Below, piece after piece: positions 1 to 10,323 of a stretch of DNA of 33,666 nt; within the stretch, counting starts at the first letter, position 1; each line of letters begins with the position of its first letter. A model generated the notes under the pieces. It did no database searches. It saw only the letters and a program-made list of their open reading frames with translations, and was not told the DNA's origin. The position numbers and the translations under genes were made by a program. The stretch comes from an uncultured Amphritea sp. GTDB lineage: Bacteria; Pseudomonadota; Gammaproteobacteria; Pseudomonadales; Balneatricaceae. The DNA is taken from NCBI RefSeq assembly GCF_937127095.1, contig NZ_CAKZLP010000007.1, positions 1 to 33,666 of the forward strand, read 5' to 3'.

Positions 1-3
1 GTT

Positions 4-2091
4 ATGACAGACCTCTCTAAATACAGAAACATAGGTATCTTTGCCCACGTTGACGCGGGTAAAACTACCACCACGGAACGTATCCTGAAGCTGACCGGTA
101 AAATTCACAAAACCGGTGAAGTACACGACGGCGAATCCACTACTGACTTCATGGAACAGGAAGCTGAGCGTGGTATTACCATTCAGTCTGCTGCTGTTAC
201 CTGTGAATGGGCAGGCCACCGCCTGAACGTTATTGACACCCCTGGACACGTTGACTTCACCGTTGAAGTTTATCGTTCCCTGAAAGTACTTGATGGCGGC
301 ATCGGCGTATTCTGTGGTTCAGGCGGCGTTGAGCCACAGTCTGAAACCAACTGGCGTTACGCGAACGACTCAGAAGTTTCGCGTATCATCTTCGTGAACA
401 AGCTGGACCGTCTGGGTGCAGACTTCTACCGCGTTGTTGAGCAGGTGAAGAAAGTACTGGGCGCCAAGCCACTGGTTATGGTTCTGCCAATCGGTACTGA
501 AGACGAGTTTGTTGGTGTTGTTGATCTGCTGACTCAGAAAGCTTACGTATGGGACGACACTGGCCTGCCAGAAAACTTCGAAGTGCAGGACATCCCAGCG
601 GACATGGCTGATGATGTAGAAATGTACCGTCAGGAGCTGATCGAAACTGCTCTTGAAATGGACGAAGATCTGCTGATGGAATACCTCGAAGAAGGCACTG
701 AGCCATCTATCGATGACCTGAAGCGCTGCATCCGCGAAGGTACCCGCACTCTGGCGTTCTTCCCTACTTACTGTGGTTCTGCATTTAAGAACAAGGGTGT
801 TCAGCTGGTTCTGGACGCAGTTGTTGATTATCTGCCAAGCCCAACAGAAGTTGATCCACAGGATCTGACCGATGAAGAAGGTAACCCGACTGGCGAGAAA
901 GCCATCGTATCTGCTGACGAGCCATTCCGTGCTCTGGCATTCAAGATCATGGACGACCGTTTCGGCGCCCTGACCTTTATCCGTATCTACTCAGGTAAGA
1001 TCAATAAAGGTGACACCATACTGAACTCTGCAACCGGCAAGACTGAGCGTATTGGTCGCATGGTTGAGATGCAGGCAGACGACAAGAGCGAACTGACCTC
1101 TGCACAGGCCGGTGACATCATCGCCGTCGTAGGTATGAAGAACGTTCAGACCGGTCACACCCTGTGTGATCCTAAGCACGAATGTACTCTGGAAGCCATG
1201 GTGTTCCCAGATCCGGTTATCTCTATCGCAGTTAAGCCGAAAGACAAAGGCGCTGTTGATAAGATGGGTATCGCGATCGGTAAGCTGGTTGCTGAAGATC
1301 CATCATTCCAGGTTGAAACCGACGAAGATTCTGGTGAGACCATCCTGAAAGGTATGGGCGAGCTGCACCTGGATATCAAGGTCGACATTCTGAAGCGTAC
1401 TTACGGTGTTGAACTGATCGTAGGTCAGCCACAGGTTGCTTACCGTGAGACTATCACTCAGGCGCTTGAAGACAGCTACACTCACAAGAAACAGTCTGGT
1501 GGTTCAGGTCAGTACGGTAAGATCGATTACCGCATTAAGCCGGGCGAGCAGAACACTGGCTTCAAGTTCACTTCAGTTGTTGTGGGCGGTAACGTACCTA
1601 AGGAATTCTTCCCGGCTATCGAGAAGGGCTTCAAGAGCATGATGGATACCGGTCCGCTGGCTGGCTTCCCTGTACTGGACGTTGAGATCGAGCTGTACGA
1701 CGGTGGTTACCACGCGGTTGACTCCTCTGCGATTGCATTTGAGATCGCTGCTAAAGGTGCTTTCCGTCAGTCCATGCCTAAAGCGGGTCCACAGCTGCTG
1801 GAACCGATCATGAAGGTTGACGTGTTCACCCCTGAAGATCACGTAGGTGATGTTATCGGTGACCTTAACCGTCGTCGTGGCATGATCTCTGGTCAGGAAG
1901 CTGCGGGTTCAGGCGTTCGTATTAAAGCTGACGTGCCGCTGTCTGAGATGTTCGGTTATATCGGACACCTGCGTACTATGACCTCTGGTCGTGGTCAGTT
2001 CTCTATGGAGTTCGCACACTACTCAGCGTGCCCTGCGTCTGTATCTGACAAAGTTATTGCTGAAGAGAAAGAGCGTAAAGCGAACAAGTAA
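4..2091 (+). CDS. fusA: Elongation factor G, second (FusA2-like) type
   Basis: This encodes a 695-residue translational GTPase that drives ribosomal translocation and, with RRF, ribosome recycling. The G1 P-loop [12 protein letters not shown] (residues 14-25), the switch motif RGITI, DTPGH and NKLD are all present, followed by the beta-barrel, the [14 protein letters not shown] region of domain IV and the C-terminal RRRGMISGQ region of domain V, so the protein is complete. The wording of the N-terminus ([31 protein letters not shown]) is that of the stand-alone second EF-G found in Vibrio and Shewanella relatives rather than the copy in the str ribosomal operon; consistent with this, no rpsL, rpsG or tuf follows. 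The ribosome binding site lies before the window. A strong terminator follows 20 bases after the stop. The assignment as EF-G is near certain; that it is the paralogue is inference from similarity and context. Confidence 0.96.
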   Translation: MTDLSKYRNIGIFAHVDAGKTTTTERILKLTGKIHKTGEVHDGESTTDFMEQEAERGITIQSAAVTCEWAGHRLNVIDTPGHVDFTVEVYRSLKVLDGGIGVFCGSGGVEPQSETNWRYANDSEVSRIIFVNKLDRLGADFYRVVEQVKKVLGAKPLVMVLPIGTEDEFVGVVDLLTQKAYVWDDTGLPENFEVQDIPADMADDVEMYRQELIETALEMDEDLLMEYLEEGTEPSIDDLKRCIREGTRTLAFFPTYCGSAFKNKGVQLVLDAVVDYLPSPTEVDPQDLTDEEGNPTGEKAIVSADEPFRALAFKIMDDRFGALTFIRIYSGKINKGDTILNSATGKTERIGRMVEMQADDKSELTSAQAGDIIAVVGMKNVQTGHTLCDPKHECTLEAMVFPDPVISIAVKPKDKGAVDKMGIAIGKLVAEDPSFQVETDEDSGETILKGMGELHLDIKVDILKRTYGVELIVGQPQVAYRETITQALEDSYTHKKQSGGSGQYGKIDYRIKPGEQNTGFKFTSVVVGGNVPKEFFPAIEKGFKSMMDTGPLAGFPVLDVEIELYDGGYHAVDSSAIAFEIAAKGAFRQSMPKAGPQLLEPIMKVDVFTPEDHVGDVIGDLNRRRGMISGQEAAGSGVRIKADVPLSEMFGYIGHLRTMTSGRGQFSMEFAHYSACPASVSDKVIAEEKERKANK

Positions 2092-2109
2092 TTGTTGCGC
2101 TGACGCCAC

Positions 2110-2141
2110 AAAAAAAGGCCCGCAAATGCGGGCCTTTTTTG
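2110..2141. terminator. Bidirectional rho-independent terminator
   Basis: A perfect hairpin GGCCCGCA/TGCGGGCC (2117-2124 and 2127-2134) is flanked by a run of A on the left and a run of T on the right. It can therefore stop transcription of the EF-G gene on the plus strand and of cydC on the minus strand; the two genes converge here. A shorter imperfect echo (ATGCGGGCTTTTT, near 2161-2173) follows. Confidence 0.9.
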
Positions 2142-2193
2142 TTTGTGTAACGCACGCCTGATGCGGGCTTTTTGTTGTCTGGATAAATAGAAA

Positions 2194-3813
2194 CTACAGC
2201 ACCAGCCGTATATCTGGGGTAGTCATCAGCGCGGTATCATGGCTGCTGATAATAATTATGTGACCAGACCAGTGTTGTCTGAGCCGTTGCAGAATTCGCT
2301 GGCTGCGTTCGGTATCAATGCCTGCCGTGGGTTCATCCAGTAGCAGCACCTTGCGGTCCTGCAGGATCAGGCGTGCCAGTCCCAGTCGTTTCACCTCCCC
2401 GCCGGATGGCAGGTGCGCGCCTTTGCCAAGCCAGCTGTCCAGTTGCTCCGGTAGCCCGCTGGCCCAGTGATCCAATTCGACCATTTTCAGCGTCTCCCAG
2501 AGGACAGCGTCACTGTATGGCTGATGCAGGCAGAGATTAAAGCGCAGGCTGCCCTGTAACAGGCTGATCTGTTGTGGCATCAGGCCGATCTGATTTGCCT
2601 CGATGCCTGAGAAGGTTATCCGGCCCTGTTGCGACTGCAACTGTCCGGCTAGCAGCTGCATCAGGGTGGTTTTACCCTGGCCGCTGGGGGTGGTCAGCCA
2701 GTACCAGTTAGTTTCAGTCAGTTCAGTGTTGAGCGCGGCTATCGTCGCTTCTTGCCGCGTGGGGTAGCGGTAACTGAGATTTTCCACAGTGATCATTGTT
2801 TGCGGGCTGGCCGGATCAATGAAGCGTCGCTGATCAGGTTGCGGTTCGGCAGGGCTTAATTGTCCGATACGTTGCAGTGCCTGGTAACCCAGTGCGAAAG
2901 CTGCCAGAGCACTACTGCCGGTGGTCAGCACCTCCTGTAGTCCCAGTGTCAGCAGTAACAGCATAAACACCAGTGCGCCTTCCAGCTGCCCCGTTGCGAG
3001 ACCCTCAAGTCCCTGCCACAGCACCAGCAGCAGCATCGATGCCTGCACCAGTTGATTCAGTGCGTGGACGCTCTGACGGGCGTTACTGGCCCGTTGTTCG
3101 GTCTGGTCGGCGATAGCGGCGCTGTGGCACAGTTTATCGCTCTGTGGCGTCAGCCGGTCAAACAGAATCAGCGTACGCAGGTTGCTGAACAGGGAGTGGG
3201 CATCACTCCACTGCTGGCTGCGTTGCTGGTGCAGGGTGTTCTGTGGTTGCAACACCCGGCGCAAATAGAGCGCTGGCAGCAGCACGACTGAGGTCAACAA
3301 TGGCAGTAACAGCCACAGGGCTAACTGGGGTAGAAACAGTGTCACCGTCGCCAGATACAGCAACGCGCTAAGCAGCATCACCAGGCCGGGCACCAGGGCA
3401 GAGAGATACAACGACTCAGCATGGCGTATATCGTCCAGCAGGCGGCTGCTGGCTTCATGGCTATTGAGGGGTTGCTCTTGCCAGTTATGGCGTGTCAGTG
3501 TGCCGAACATGTCGCTGCGCAGGTGAGATATCACCCGAAAAGTGGCTTCATGGGTTGCCAGTCGCTCGCCGTAACGGCCAAAGGTGCGCGCGATGGATAA
3601 CCCCCTGACGATGGCACCCGGAGCAAAGTAGTTAAACCCATGGGCGCTGGCCAGCGACAAACCAGCCAGCGCAGTGGCGCTGATAAACCAGCCGGATACC
3701 GCCAGCAGTGCGATACCGGACAGTGCGGTGATGGTTGCCAGAAGAAGACCCAGTGTGGCCATCCCCCGTTGTTGCCAGAGCAGCTGAAAATAGCGTTTTA
3801 CCAGTTCAGGCAT
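2194..3813 (-). CDS. cydC: CydC, subunit of the CydDC ABC exporter for cytochrome bd assembly
   Basis: This 539-residue protein has an ABC half-transporter layout: about six membrane segments (residues 20-310) and a C-terminal nucleotide-binding domain with a Walker A-type loop (TPSGQGKTT, Lys381), signature SGGEVKRLGLAR (470-481), Walker B VLLLDEPTAGID (489-500) and H-loop SSHD. With CydD it forms a heterodimeric inner-membrane transporter, described in E. coli as exporting cysteine/glutathione and more recently as handling haem, that is needed to assemble cytochrome bd. It overlaps the end of cydD by 8 bases, so the two are translationally coupled. One oddity is the Walker A loop, where the usual first glycine is Thr375 (TPSGQGK instead of GxxGxGK). 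The oxidase genes cydABX lie about 3 kb away on the same strand, which supports the call. Confidence 0.92.
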   Translation of the reverse strand: MPELVKRYFQLLWQQRGMATLGLLLATITALSGIALLAVSGWFISATALAGLSLASAHGFNYFAPGAIVRGLSIARTFGRYGERLATHEATFRVISHLRSDMFGTLTRHNWQEQPLNSHEASSRLLDDIRHAESLYLSALVPGLVMLLSALLYLATVTLFLPQLALWLLLPLLTSVVLLPALYLRRVLQPQNTLHQQRSQQWSDAHSLFSNLRTLILFDRLTPQSDKLCHSAAIADQTEQRASNARQSVHALNQLVQASMLLLVLWQGLEGLATGQLEGALVFMLLLLTLGLQEVLTTGSSALAAFALGYQALQRIGQLSPAEPQPDQRRFIDPASPQTMITVENLSYRYPTRQEATIAALNTELTETNWYWLTTPSGQGKTTLMQLLAGQLQSQQGRITFSGIEANQIGLMPQQISLLQGSLRFNLCLHQPYSDAVLWETLKMVELDHWASGLPEQLDSWLGKGAHLPSGGEVKRLGLARLILQDRKVLLLDEPTAGIDTERSQRILQRLRQHWSGHIIIISSHDTALMTTPDIRLVL

Positions 3814-5581
3814 GGGCGCTCTCCGAAGTCGTTAAGCTGTCGAGACAGATCACCCGGTCAAACTGCTCCGCTTCATCCCGGTGGCTGCTGATCAGCACGA
3901 TGCCGCCCGCCGCCGAGAAACGCTTCAGGCTCTCCATAAACTGCTGCGCGGTGTCATGGTCAAGGTTGGCGGTGGGTTCATCCAGTAGTAGCAGTTCAGG
4001 TTTATGCAGGAACACCCGGGCCAGGGCGATACGCTGTGCCTGCCCCCCTGACAGAAAACCGCCGCTGTCGCTGATGTGATAATCAAGCTGTCCGGGTAGC
4101 GCCCTGACCAGATCATCCGCGCGGGCCTGTTGCAGTGCGTCGAACAGCTCTGTATCGGTGAACTCCCGTCCCAGACAGAGGTTATTGCGCAGCGTGTCGA
4201 ACAGCAGCTCTGGCTGCTGAGTCATATAGCCCACTTTTTGCTGCCAGCTGCGATTGTTATAAAGGTTGATACCGATCTCATTCAGCAATATCAGCCCACT
4301 GATGGCTGGCAGCACGCCCGCCAACGTATCCAGCAGGGTGCTTTTACCCGCCCCCGAGGGGCCTTTTAGGAGTACATTCTCACCCCGCTTCAGGGTGAAG
4401 CTATAGGGCTTGCCGACAGGCGTTTCACCATAGCCAGTCTGCAGTTGTTGCAGGCTGATCTGCTGCAGCGGATTGTGTTCAGACAGCGGCGTCTGATCGG
4501 TCGCAGCGGAGCCTGTTGGAGGCTTAAGCTGTATCAGTCTGAGCAGATGATCGGCAACGCTGCTGGCGTCAGCACGGGCGTGATAGAGCGCGCCCAGACG
4601 GCGTAGCGGCAGGTAAAATTCCGGTGCCAGCATTAGCAGGAAGATACCGTGAGTCAGGGTGAGCTGCTCCTGCCACATACCAATCTGGTATTTATCGAGA
4701 TAGAGCAGGCCCAGGTACACCGCCACCATAGCGATACTGATGGCGCTGAAAAACTCCAGTAGAGTGCCCGACAGGAACGCCAGGCGCAGCACCTGCATGG
4801 TGGAGTGGCGAAACTGTTCCGATTGGCGGAACAGGTTGTGCTGTTCCTCAGAGCAGCTGTTCGCCAGTTGCAGCGCAGAGATCCCTTTGATGCGGTCAGA
4901 CAGCAGATTGCCCAGCCGCGTCAGCTCGGTCAGGTTGCGTTTACTGGCGGCGGCAGCCTTGTGCCCGACGATGATCATAAACAGCGGCACCAGCGGTGCT
5001 GTGAGCGCCAGCAGCAGGGGAACCAGCCAGCCGCTCCAGAGACAGGCCGCGATAATCATCAGAGGTGCCAGCATCGCCAGCCGCTGCTGCGGTAAAAACT
5101 CGGCAAAATAATCCCGGGTGCTATCGATCTCTCCGCTGAGCAGGTTACTCAGCTCTGCACTGCTGAACTGCTGCTCTAAACTCAGCTGCAAGCCTGCGCA
5201 ATGGGTCAGGACGATTGATCTCAACTGGTTGCGCACCCTTATGCTGGCTCGATCTGCCAGTCGCGTCTGCCACAGGGGTAGCAGCGCCCGTAGCACCAGT
5301 AACGCAGCCAGTAGCAGCCACCATGAGCCGTGCTGCCAGAGGTCTGACTGGTTGATGATGCTTGGCTGAAACAGAGTGGGTGCGTTAACTGATCCGCTAT
5401 ACACGGCGCTATTGATCAGCAGTGCGATCAGTCCGGTGATGGCAATGGTGATGGCGGTCTGTAACGCGCCGGTCAGGGTCAGCCAGAGATTTTCGCGGCG
5501 GCTGATCTTGCCCGCCTGACGCAGCAGTTGCTGGCCGTTAATACACTGCTGCAGTGTCGAAATGTTGATCTGGCTCATCAA
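3806..5581 (-). CDS. cydD: CydD, subunit of the CydDC ABC exporter for cytochrome bd assembly
   Basis: This 591-residue half-transporter has a hydrophobic N-terminal membrane domain (segments around residues 35-60, 85-103, 170-206 and 268-320) and a nucleotide-binding domain with canonical Walker A GPSGAGKST (407-415), signature LSGGQAQRIALAR (510-522) and Walker B LLLLDEPTANLD (530-541). It is the first gene of the cydDC pair, and its stop overlaps the start of cydC. Two adjacent ATG codons (5581 and 5578) could serve as the start; a GAGG element lies about 9 bases upstream of the first. Its promoter must sit in the 94-base gap shared with the divergent sigma-54 activator gene. The family name is secure from the pair arrangement and the nearby bd oxidase genes. 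Confidence 0.92.
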   Translation of the reverse strand: MMSQINISTLQQCINGQQLLRQAGKISRRENLWLTLTGALQTAITIAITGLIALLINSAVYSGSVNAPTLFQPSIINQSDLWQHGSWWLLLAALLVLRALLPLWQTRLADRASIRVRNQLRSIVLTHCAGLQLSLEQQFSSAELSNLLSGEIDSTRDYFAEFLPQQRLAMLAPLMIIAACLWSGWLVPLLLALTAPLVPLFMIIVGHKAAAASKRNLTELTRLGNLLSDRIKGISALQLANSCSEEQHNLFRQSEQFRHSTMQVLRLAFLSGTLLEFFSAISIAMVAVYLGLLYLDKYQIGMWQEQLTLTHGIFLLMLAPEFYLPLRRLGALYHARADASSVADHLLRLIQLKPPTGSAATDQTPLSEHNPLQQISLQQLQTGYGETPVGKPYSFTLKRGENVLLKGPSGAGKSTLLDTLAGVLPAISGLILLNEIGINLYNNRSWQQKVGYMTQQPELLFDTLRNNLCLGREFTDTELFDALQQARADDLVRALPGQLDYHISDSGGFLSGGQAQRIALARVFLHKPELLLLDEPTANLDHDTAQQFMESLKRFSAAGGIVLISSHRDEAEQFDRVICLDSLTTSESAHA

Positions 5582-5624
5582 TGACGGCCTCTGCCGGTAA
5601 GGAGCTGGTAATATTTTCTGCTAC

Positions 5625-5640
5625 TTGACACTATTGACAC
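5625..5640. promoter_or_regulatory. Tandem TTGACAC repeats in the divergent cydD/activator promoter region
   Basis: TTGACAC occurs twice, 9 bases apart (5625-5631 and 5634-5640), in the only intergenic space between cydD and the divergent activator gene. Either copy could be a -35 element reading toward the activator, or the pair could be an operator. The same TTGACA core recurs in the palindrome upstream of cydA. Function is not shown by the sequence alone. Confidence 0.35.
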
Positions 5641-5675
5641 ACTTTAGACATAAGTGACGGAAAAGAAGCAAGGCT

Positions 5676-6992
5676 ATGACAAAAATAAGCTGGTTAAGGA
5701 CCATGCGCAATGTGCTGGAAAGCTATGCTGATCCTGCGGTTTTGATTGATGCTGATTATAACGTGGTTGCCACCAACAACAGTTACGATTTTCGCTTTGG
5801 CGGGCTGAATGGTCGTCGCTCGGCGAAATGTTTCTTTCTTTCTCATGGTTATCAGCGCCCCTGTGATCTTGAAGGTGAAACCTGTCCGATGCAGGAAGCC
5901 CGTGACAGCGGTCACCGGGCCAGTGTGCTGCATATTCATAATACGCCACAGGGCAAAGAGCATGTGGGTATTGATACGATCCCGATCAGTGACGAAGAGG
6001 AACACCCCTATTTTATTGAGGTGATGAAGCCGATTCGGGAGGTCAGCGCCGAACCGATTGCCAATAAAATGATTGGTCGTAGCAAGCCCTTTAACGAGTT
6101 GGTTAATCTGATTCAGCGGGTTGGCAGAACCGACATCAATGTGCTGTTGATGGGGTCTTCCGGGGCTGGTAAAGAGCTGGCTGCGCAGGCGATTCATTCT
6201 GCCAGTCCGCGGGCTAGTAAGCCCTTTGTTACCGTGGAATGTTCCGGCCTTACCGACAGTCTGTTTGAGAGTGAGTTGTTTGGCCACATGAAAGGCGCTT
6301 TTACCGGTGCGATCAACTCCCGCACTGGTCTGGTTCAGTCGGCCCACGGTGGCACGCTGTTTCTTGATGAGGTGGGCGATGTGCCGCTGCATCTGCAGGT
6401 CAAACTGCTGCGCCTGATCGAAACCAAAACTTTCCGTCCGGTGGGTGATAGTAAGGCGGTCGCGGCTGATTTTCGCCTGATCTGCGCTACTCACAAAAAC
6501 CTGCCCGCCATGGTTGAGCGGGGCGAGTTCCGGGTTGATCTGTTTCATCGCATCAGTACCTTCCCTATTCGCTTGCCGTCACTGGCTGAGCGTCGTGATG
6601 ACCTGCCGTTACTGGTGGAGAGCATTCTCTTGCGTATCGAAGATAAAACGCCATTGCAGCTCACCGACGAGGCGTTGCAGCTGCTGGCTCAGCAATCGTT
6701 CCAGGGTAACGTGCGGGAACTGAAAAATATTCTCGAGCGCGCGGCCGTGTTGCGTCATGATGATCTGATCGGGGTTGATGTTATCCAGCGCAGTCTTGAT
6801 CTGATGCCTGTTTCTGCCATGAGTGATGAACCTGCCGATGGCTTGCGCCAACTGGCAGAGCAGGGACTTAGTCTGGATCAGGTTGAGCAGCGTTATCTTA
6901 AGGCGCTGATGCATACCTGTCCGGATAAAGGCCGCGCTGCTGAGATAGCGGGGTGTAGCCTGCGTACTCTGTACCGCAAGCTGGAACAGTGA
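5676..6992 (+). CDS. Sigma-54-dependent activator with cysteine-bearing PAS sensor, linked to cytochrome bd genes
   Basis: This 438-residue bacterial enhancer-binding protein has an N-terminal PAS domain (about residues 10-120), an AAA+ domain with Walker A GSSGAGKE (160-167), the sigma-54-contacting GAFTGA loop (207-212), Walker B GTLFLDE (226-232) and arginine-finger region, and a C-terminal Fis-type HTH (about 419-437, [18 protein letters not shown]). The PAS domain carries a distinctive Cys/His cluster: Cys52, His57, Cys63 and Cys70 in a CFFLSHG...PC...CP pattern, suggesting a metal, haem or redox-sensing site. The gene lies between cydDC and cydABX and is transcribed away from cydD, so it most likely controls the bd oxidase genes in response to oxygen, nitric oxide or redox state; that role is inference. 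A sigma-54-like promoter upstream of cydA supports it. A purine-rich GCAAGG lies before the ATG. It resembles NorR in layout, but NorR has a GAF domain. Confidence 0.85.
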   Translation: MTKISWLRTMRNVLESYADPAVLIDADYNVVATNNSYDFRFGGLNGRRSAKCFFLSHGYQRPCDLEGETCPMQEARDSGHRASVLHIHNTPQGKEHVGIDTIPISDEEEHPYFIEVMKPIREVSAEPIANKMIGRSKPFNELVNLIQRVGRTDINVLLMGSSGAGKELAAQAIHSASPRASKPFVTVECSGLTDSLFESELFGHMKGAFTGAINSRTGLVQSAHGGTLFLDEVGDVPLHLQVKLLRLIETKTFRPVGDSKAVAADFRLICATHKNLPAMVERGEFRVDLFHRISTFPIRLPSLAERRDDLPLLVESILLRIEDKTPLQLTDEALQLLAQQSFQGNVRELKNILERAAVLRHDDLIGVDVIQRSLDLMPVSAMSDEPADGLRQLAEQGLSLDQVEQRYLKALMHTCPDKGRAAEIAGCSLRTLYRKLEQ

Positions 6993-7005
6993 TTGACTGC
7001 TCCAG
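6981..7005. terminator. Hairpin at the convergent end of the activator gene and cydX
   Basis: CTGGAACAGT and ACTGCTCCAG form a stem with one mismatch around a five-base loop, spanning the activator's stop codon. A second small stem (CCGA/TCGG, 7018-7032, loop TTTTTAT) lies next to it. Neither has a strong U-run on the plus strand, so termination is possible but not proven. Confidence 0.35.
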
Positions 7006-7024
7006 CTCCGCATCTGTCCGATTT

Positions 7025-7123
7025 TTATTCGGCGTCATCCATCTGGTTTTCCAGCCACATGGCATTGATAATGCCGAAGCTGCAAGCCAGAAGAACCCCG
7101 AGTATCCATGCGAAATACCACAT
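7025..7123 (-). CDS. cydX: CydX, small subunit of cytochrome bd oxidase
   Basis: A 32-residue single-span membrane protein begins MWYFAWILGVLLACSFGII, which is almost identical to the start of E. coli CydX (YbgT). In the family this peptide binds CydA and stabilises the haem site of the bd oxidase. Start choice is clear: a GGAG ribosome binding site lies six bases before the ATG (complement of 7121-7123). It follows cydB by 75 bases on the same strand, the usual position. The C-terminal tail (NQMDDAE) is short and acidic, a little shorter than the E. coli protein (37 residues). It is too short to be picked up by ordinary ORF length cut-offs. Confidence 0.93.
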   Translation of the reverse strand: MWYFAWILGVLLACSFGIINAMWLENQMDDAE

Positions 7124-7198
7124 ATTATTCTCCTAAGTCTTTAAAGCATTGGTAGTGGTCTGACTCGTTAAATAGTCAGGCACGCTTATAGTCATAAC

Positions 7199-8335
7199 TT
7201 AATAGTTAGACACATTATTCTGTTCAATAAAATCGGGCTCGATTCGACGCCACATCTTCACATAACACCAGATGGTGTACAGCAGAATGATGGGGACGAA
7301 AATTACCGCAACCCAGAGCATGATCTCCAGCGTCAGTTTACTGGATGTCGCATCCCATAGGGTCAGGCTGCTAGCCATATCAGTAGAGGATGGCATGACA
7401 AACGGGAACAGGGTGACCCCTGCCAACAGAATGATACTGCTGATACCCAAACTACTGGTTAAAAACGCCAGACCATAGCGACCGGCCCAGGCTAGCAGGC
7501 TGGTCAGCAGCGGCAGAGCCACCGCCGCTAGCGGCAGCAACCAGAGCTGCGGATAGAGGGCAAAATTACCAAACCAGTCAGCGCTCTGCTCCACGGTTTT
7601 GTTCAGCGGATTGGAGCTGGCATCGGTAATCACATGACTGCTGATGCTATAGCCAGGAATGCTGCTGTAGAGCCACAGTCCCGCAACCACTAACAGGACG
7701 CTGAGCAACAGACCGGAAAAGCCTGCCGTGCTGCGGCTGCGCTGCTGAACTTCACCGCCCGCCCGCATCTGCAGCCAGACGGCTCCATGCAGTACCAGCA
7801 TCATTACGCTGACCAGGCCGCAGACAATCGCGAATGGGTTTAGCAGCGCCCAGAACGAACCGGTGTAGGTCGAACGGGTCAGTTCATCAAAACTGAAGGG
7901 CAGGCCCTGAAACAGGTTGCCGAAGGCCACACCAAACACCAGAGCCGGGACAAAAGATCCCAGGCAAAGGGCCAGGTCCCAGTTATACCGCCAGCGTTTG
8001 CCCGGCATTTTACTGCGGTATTCAAAGCCGATCGGACGGAAGAACAGGGCAAACAGTACCAAGAGCATGGCCCAGTACAGGCCTGAGAACGCGGTGGCAT
8101 AGACCAGCGGCCAGGCGGCAAAAATGGCGCCCCCTGCGGTGATCAGCCAGACCTGATTACCATCCCAGTGAGGCCCTATGGTGTTGATAATAACCCGTCG
8201 TTCAGTATCATTTTTGCCCAGTAGGGGCAGCAGCATTGCCACGCCCAGGTCAAAGCCATCGGTAATAGCAAAACCAATTAGCAGGACGCCCACCAGTAAC
8301 CACCAGACCAGGCGCAAAGTTTCATAATCAAACAT
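7199..8335 (-). CDS. cydB: Cytochrome bd ubiquinol oxidase subunit II
   Basis: This 378-residue membrane protein starts [19 protein letters not shown] and contains the family's [16 protein letters not shown] and [19 protein letters not shown] motifs, including the conserved Trp-Asp-Gly-Asn stretch. About eight membrane helices are evident. Its length matches E. coli CydB (379). CydB forms the pseudo-symmetric partner of CydA in the inner-membrane quinol oxidase, which reduces oxygen to water at high affinity. It overlaps the end of cydA by eight bases and has an AGGAG ribosome binding site about nine bases upstream of its ATG, then is followed by cydX. Nothing appears broken. Confidence 0.97.
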   Translation of the reverse strand: MFDYETLRLVWWLLVGVLLIGFAITDGFDLGVAMLLPLLGKNDTERRVIINTIGPHWDGNQVWLITAGGAIFAAWPLVYATAFSGLYWAMLLVLFALFFRPIGFEYRSKMPGKRWRYNWDLALCLGSFVPALVFGVAFGNLFQGLPFSFDELTRSTYTGSFWALLNPFAIVCGLVSVMMLVLHGAVWLQMRAGGEVQQRSRSTAGFSGLLLSVLLVVAGLWLYSSIPGYSISSHVITDASSNPLNKTVEQSADWFGNFALYPQLWLLPLAAVALPLLTSLLAWAGRYGLAFLTSSLGISSIILLAGVTLFPFVMPSSTDMASSLTLWDATSSKLTLEIMLWVAVIFVPIILLYTIWCYVKMWRRIEPDFIEQNNVSNY

Positions 8336-9896
8336 GCTGAGTTTCTCCTAGTGCTTCATAGTGATAACGGCCAGTTTCCAGGGCGCTGGGGCCTTTACGG
8401 ATATATTTGACCATCAGGAAAATTTCGATCAGGAGGAACGAAGTATAGAGTGCGGCAAAACCGGCAATGCTCATCCATAGATCGGTTTCGCTCAGTGTCG
8501 AGGTGGCCACATAGGTTGGCAGAATCTCACCAATCGCCCAGGGTTGACGACCAAATTCAGCAATAAACCAGCCGGTTTCCACGGCAATCCAGGGCAGTGG
8601 CAGACAGAGTACCGACAGCTTAAGTAACCACCTGGTCTTGTACTCGCGGCGGCGCGCGGTGTAATAGAATGCAGCGGCAAAGGTGAACAGCATGATGACG
8701 CCGGTGGCTACCATGATACGGAAGGTCCAGAACATGGGGGCTACCGAAGGAATGGTGTCACGTGCAGCAGCCTTGATCTGCGCTTCAGTGGCATCACTGA
8801 CATTAGGCGTAAAGCGGGTTAGCAGCAAACCGTATCCGAGATCGTCGCTCACTGCACTGAAGGCTTCCCGGTTAGCCGGCGTATCATTGCCCTTGCGCAG
8901 TTGCTGCAACAGGTCGTAGGCGATCATACCGTTACGGATGCGGACTTCGTTCATCGCGATAAGGTCTTTAATGCCAGTAACCTCTTCATCCACCGAACGG
9001 GTGGCGATCAGGCCCAGTACCCACGGAATGCGCACGGCATAGTCGGTGACTTGCTGCTCCTGATCGGGCAGGCCGATAAGTGTAAATGCCGCTGGGGCTG
9101 GGTGGGTGTCCCACTCGGCTTCAATGGCTGCCAGTTTTACTTTCTGCACATCACCGATCTCATAACCGCTTTCGTCGCCGAGCAGAATAACTGACAGTAC
9201 TGACGCCAGGCCGAACGCGGAGGCGATAGCGAAAGAGCGGCGGGCAAAGCCGACATCCCGGTTACGTAGGAGGTAGAGCGCACTGATAGAGAGAACAAAC
9301 ATGGCGCCGGTGACATAGCCAGCGGAAACGGTATGGACAAACTTAACTTGTGCCACCGGGTTGAGGATAACATCGGCAAAGCTGTCCATCTCCATGCGCA
9401 TGGTTTCGAAGTTAAAGTAAGCCCCAACCGGGTTTTGCATCCAGCCGTTAGCGATCAGAATCCACAGTGCGGAGAAGTTTGAGCCGATGGCGACCAGCCA
9501 GGTGACACTCAGGTGCTGCACCCGGGTGAGCCGGTCCCAGCCGAAGAAAAACAGGCCGACAAAGGTCGATTCGAGAAAGAACGCCATCAACCCTTCAATC
9601 GCCAGCGGCGCCCCGAATATATCGCCCACGTAATGGGAGTAATAGGCCCAGTTGGTGCCGAACTGAAATTCCATGGTGAGTCCGGTGGTGACTCCGAGCG
9701 CAAAGTTGATACCAAACAACTTGCCCCAGAAGCGGGTCATATCTTTATAGACCTGTTTGCCGGTCATCACATAGACAGATTCCATGATCGCCAGCATAAA
9801 AGACAGCCCCAGTGTCAGGGGCACAAACAGAAAGTGATACATCGCGGTCAGGGCAAATTGCCACCGCGATAGCTCGACAACCGTTTCAGAAACCAT
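8328..9896 (-). CDS. cydA: Cytochrome bd ubiquinol oxidase subunit I
   Basis: This 522-residue membrane protein carries the haem and quinol sites of cytochrome bd. Visible hallmarks are the haem b595 ligand region [14 protein letters not shown] (His21), [11 protein letters not shown] with the conserved Glu, the [15 protein letters not shown] region with the b558 His ligand, the quinol-binding Q-loop motif [18 protein letters not shown], and GRQPWAIGE near the C-terminus. The Q-loop extension (about residues 300-375) is long, so this is the E. coli-like L-subfamily rather than the cyanide-insensitive Cio form. It heads cydABX; a long 478-base upstream region holds candidate control sites. The ribosome binding site is a modest AAGG about 11 bases before the ATG. 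Confidence 0.97.
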   Translation of the reverse strand: MVSETVVELSRWQFALTAMYHFLFVPLTLGLSFMLAIMESVYVMTGKQVYKDMTRFWGKLFGINFALGVTTGLTMEFQFGTNWAYYSHYVGDIFGAPLAIEGLMAFFLESTFVGLFFFGWDRLTRVQHLSVTWLVAIGSNFSALWILIANGWMQNPVGAYFNFETMRMEMDSFADVILNPVAQVKFVHTVSAGYVTGAMFVLSISALYLLRNRDVGFARRSFAIASAFGLASVLSVILLGDESGYEIGDVQKVKLAAIEAEWDTHPAPAAFTLIGLPDQEQQVTDYAVRIPWVLGLIATRSVDEEVTGIKDLIAMNEVRIRNGMIAYDLLQQLRKGNDTPANREAFSAVSDDLGYGLLLTRFTPNVSDATEAQIKAAARDTIPSVAPMFWTFRIMVATGVIMLFTFAAAFYYTARRREYKTRWLLKLSVLCLPLPWIAVETGWFIAEFGRQPWAIGEILPTYVATSTLSETDLWMSIAGFAALYTSFLLIEIFLMVKYIRKGPSALETGRYHYEALGETQHV

Positions 9897-10224
9897 AGTT
9901 CAAATACCTTCATTGATTCGGCACAAGCCGAAGAGAGCAACAAACGTGCAGAGCACAGCGTAATGGCTTGTAGACAAAAGCTATAATGTCAATTTAGCAC
10001 AGACTGTACCAATCATGTAAAAAAAACTAACCTATTGTTTTATATGTTTTTATTGTGAGGGCTTCTCTTTCTTTAAGAGAACTTTTCTAGTAATTTATGA
10101 CATTATGGCGCAAAAAATGACAAAAATAGCTGTGGCATATGGTCACAGGTCGCATTAAGACAAAATTGTCGCGCAATCTGAACTAAAAACGCTGATATGG
10201 AAGTCGGCTGACGCGTGAGGGGAT

Positions 10225-10239
10225 GCATATTCATTGCCA
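10225..10239 (-). promoter_or_regulatory. Candidate sigma-54 (-24/-12) promoter for cydABX
   Basis: Read on the minus strand the bases are TGGCAATGAATATGC, matching the TGGC-N8-TGC spacing required for sigma-54 promoters, with A following the -12 TGC. It points toward cydA with a leader of about 315 bases. A sigma-54 activator gene lies just beyond the cydABX operon, which makes a functional link plausible; a short motif of this kind can also occur by chance. Confidence 0.45.
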
Positions 10240-10323
10240 TAAATAAGCAGTGCGACAATATGTAGCGGGGCTTTAGTTTAGGCGCGGCTTGGTCAGCTAA
10301 GGGATGCTAGGGTTTCGATGATT

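Noticed and set aside
5694..6548. 284-codon minus-strand ORF opposite the sigma-54 activator
   Set aside because: It is the antisense shadow of a gene with clear AAA+ and HTH motifs; its product shows no family features.
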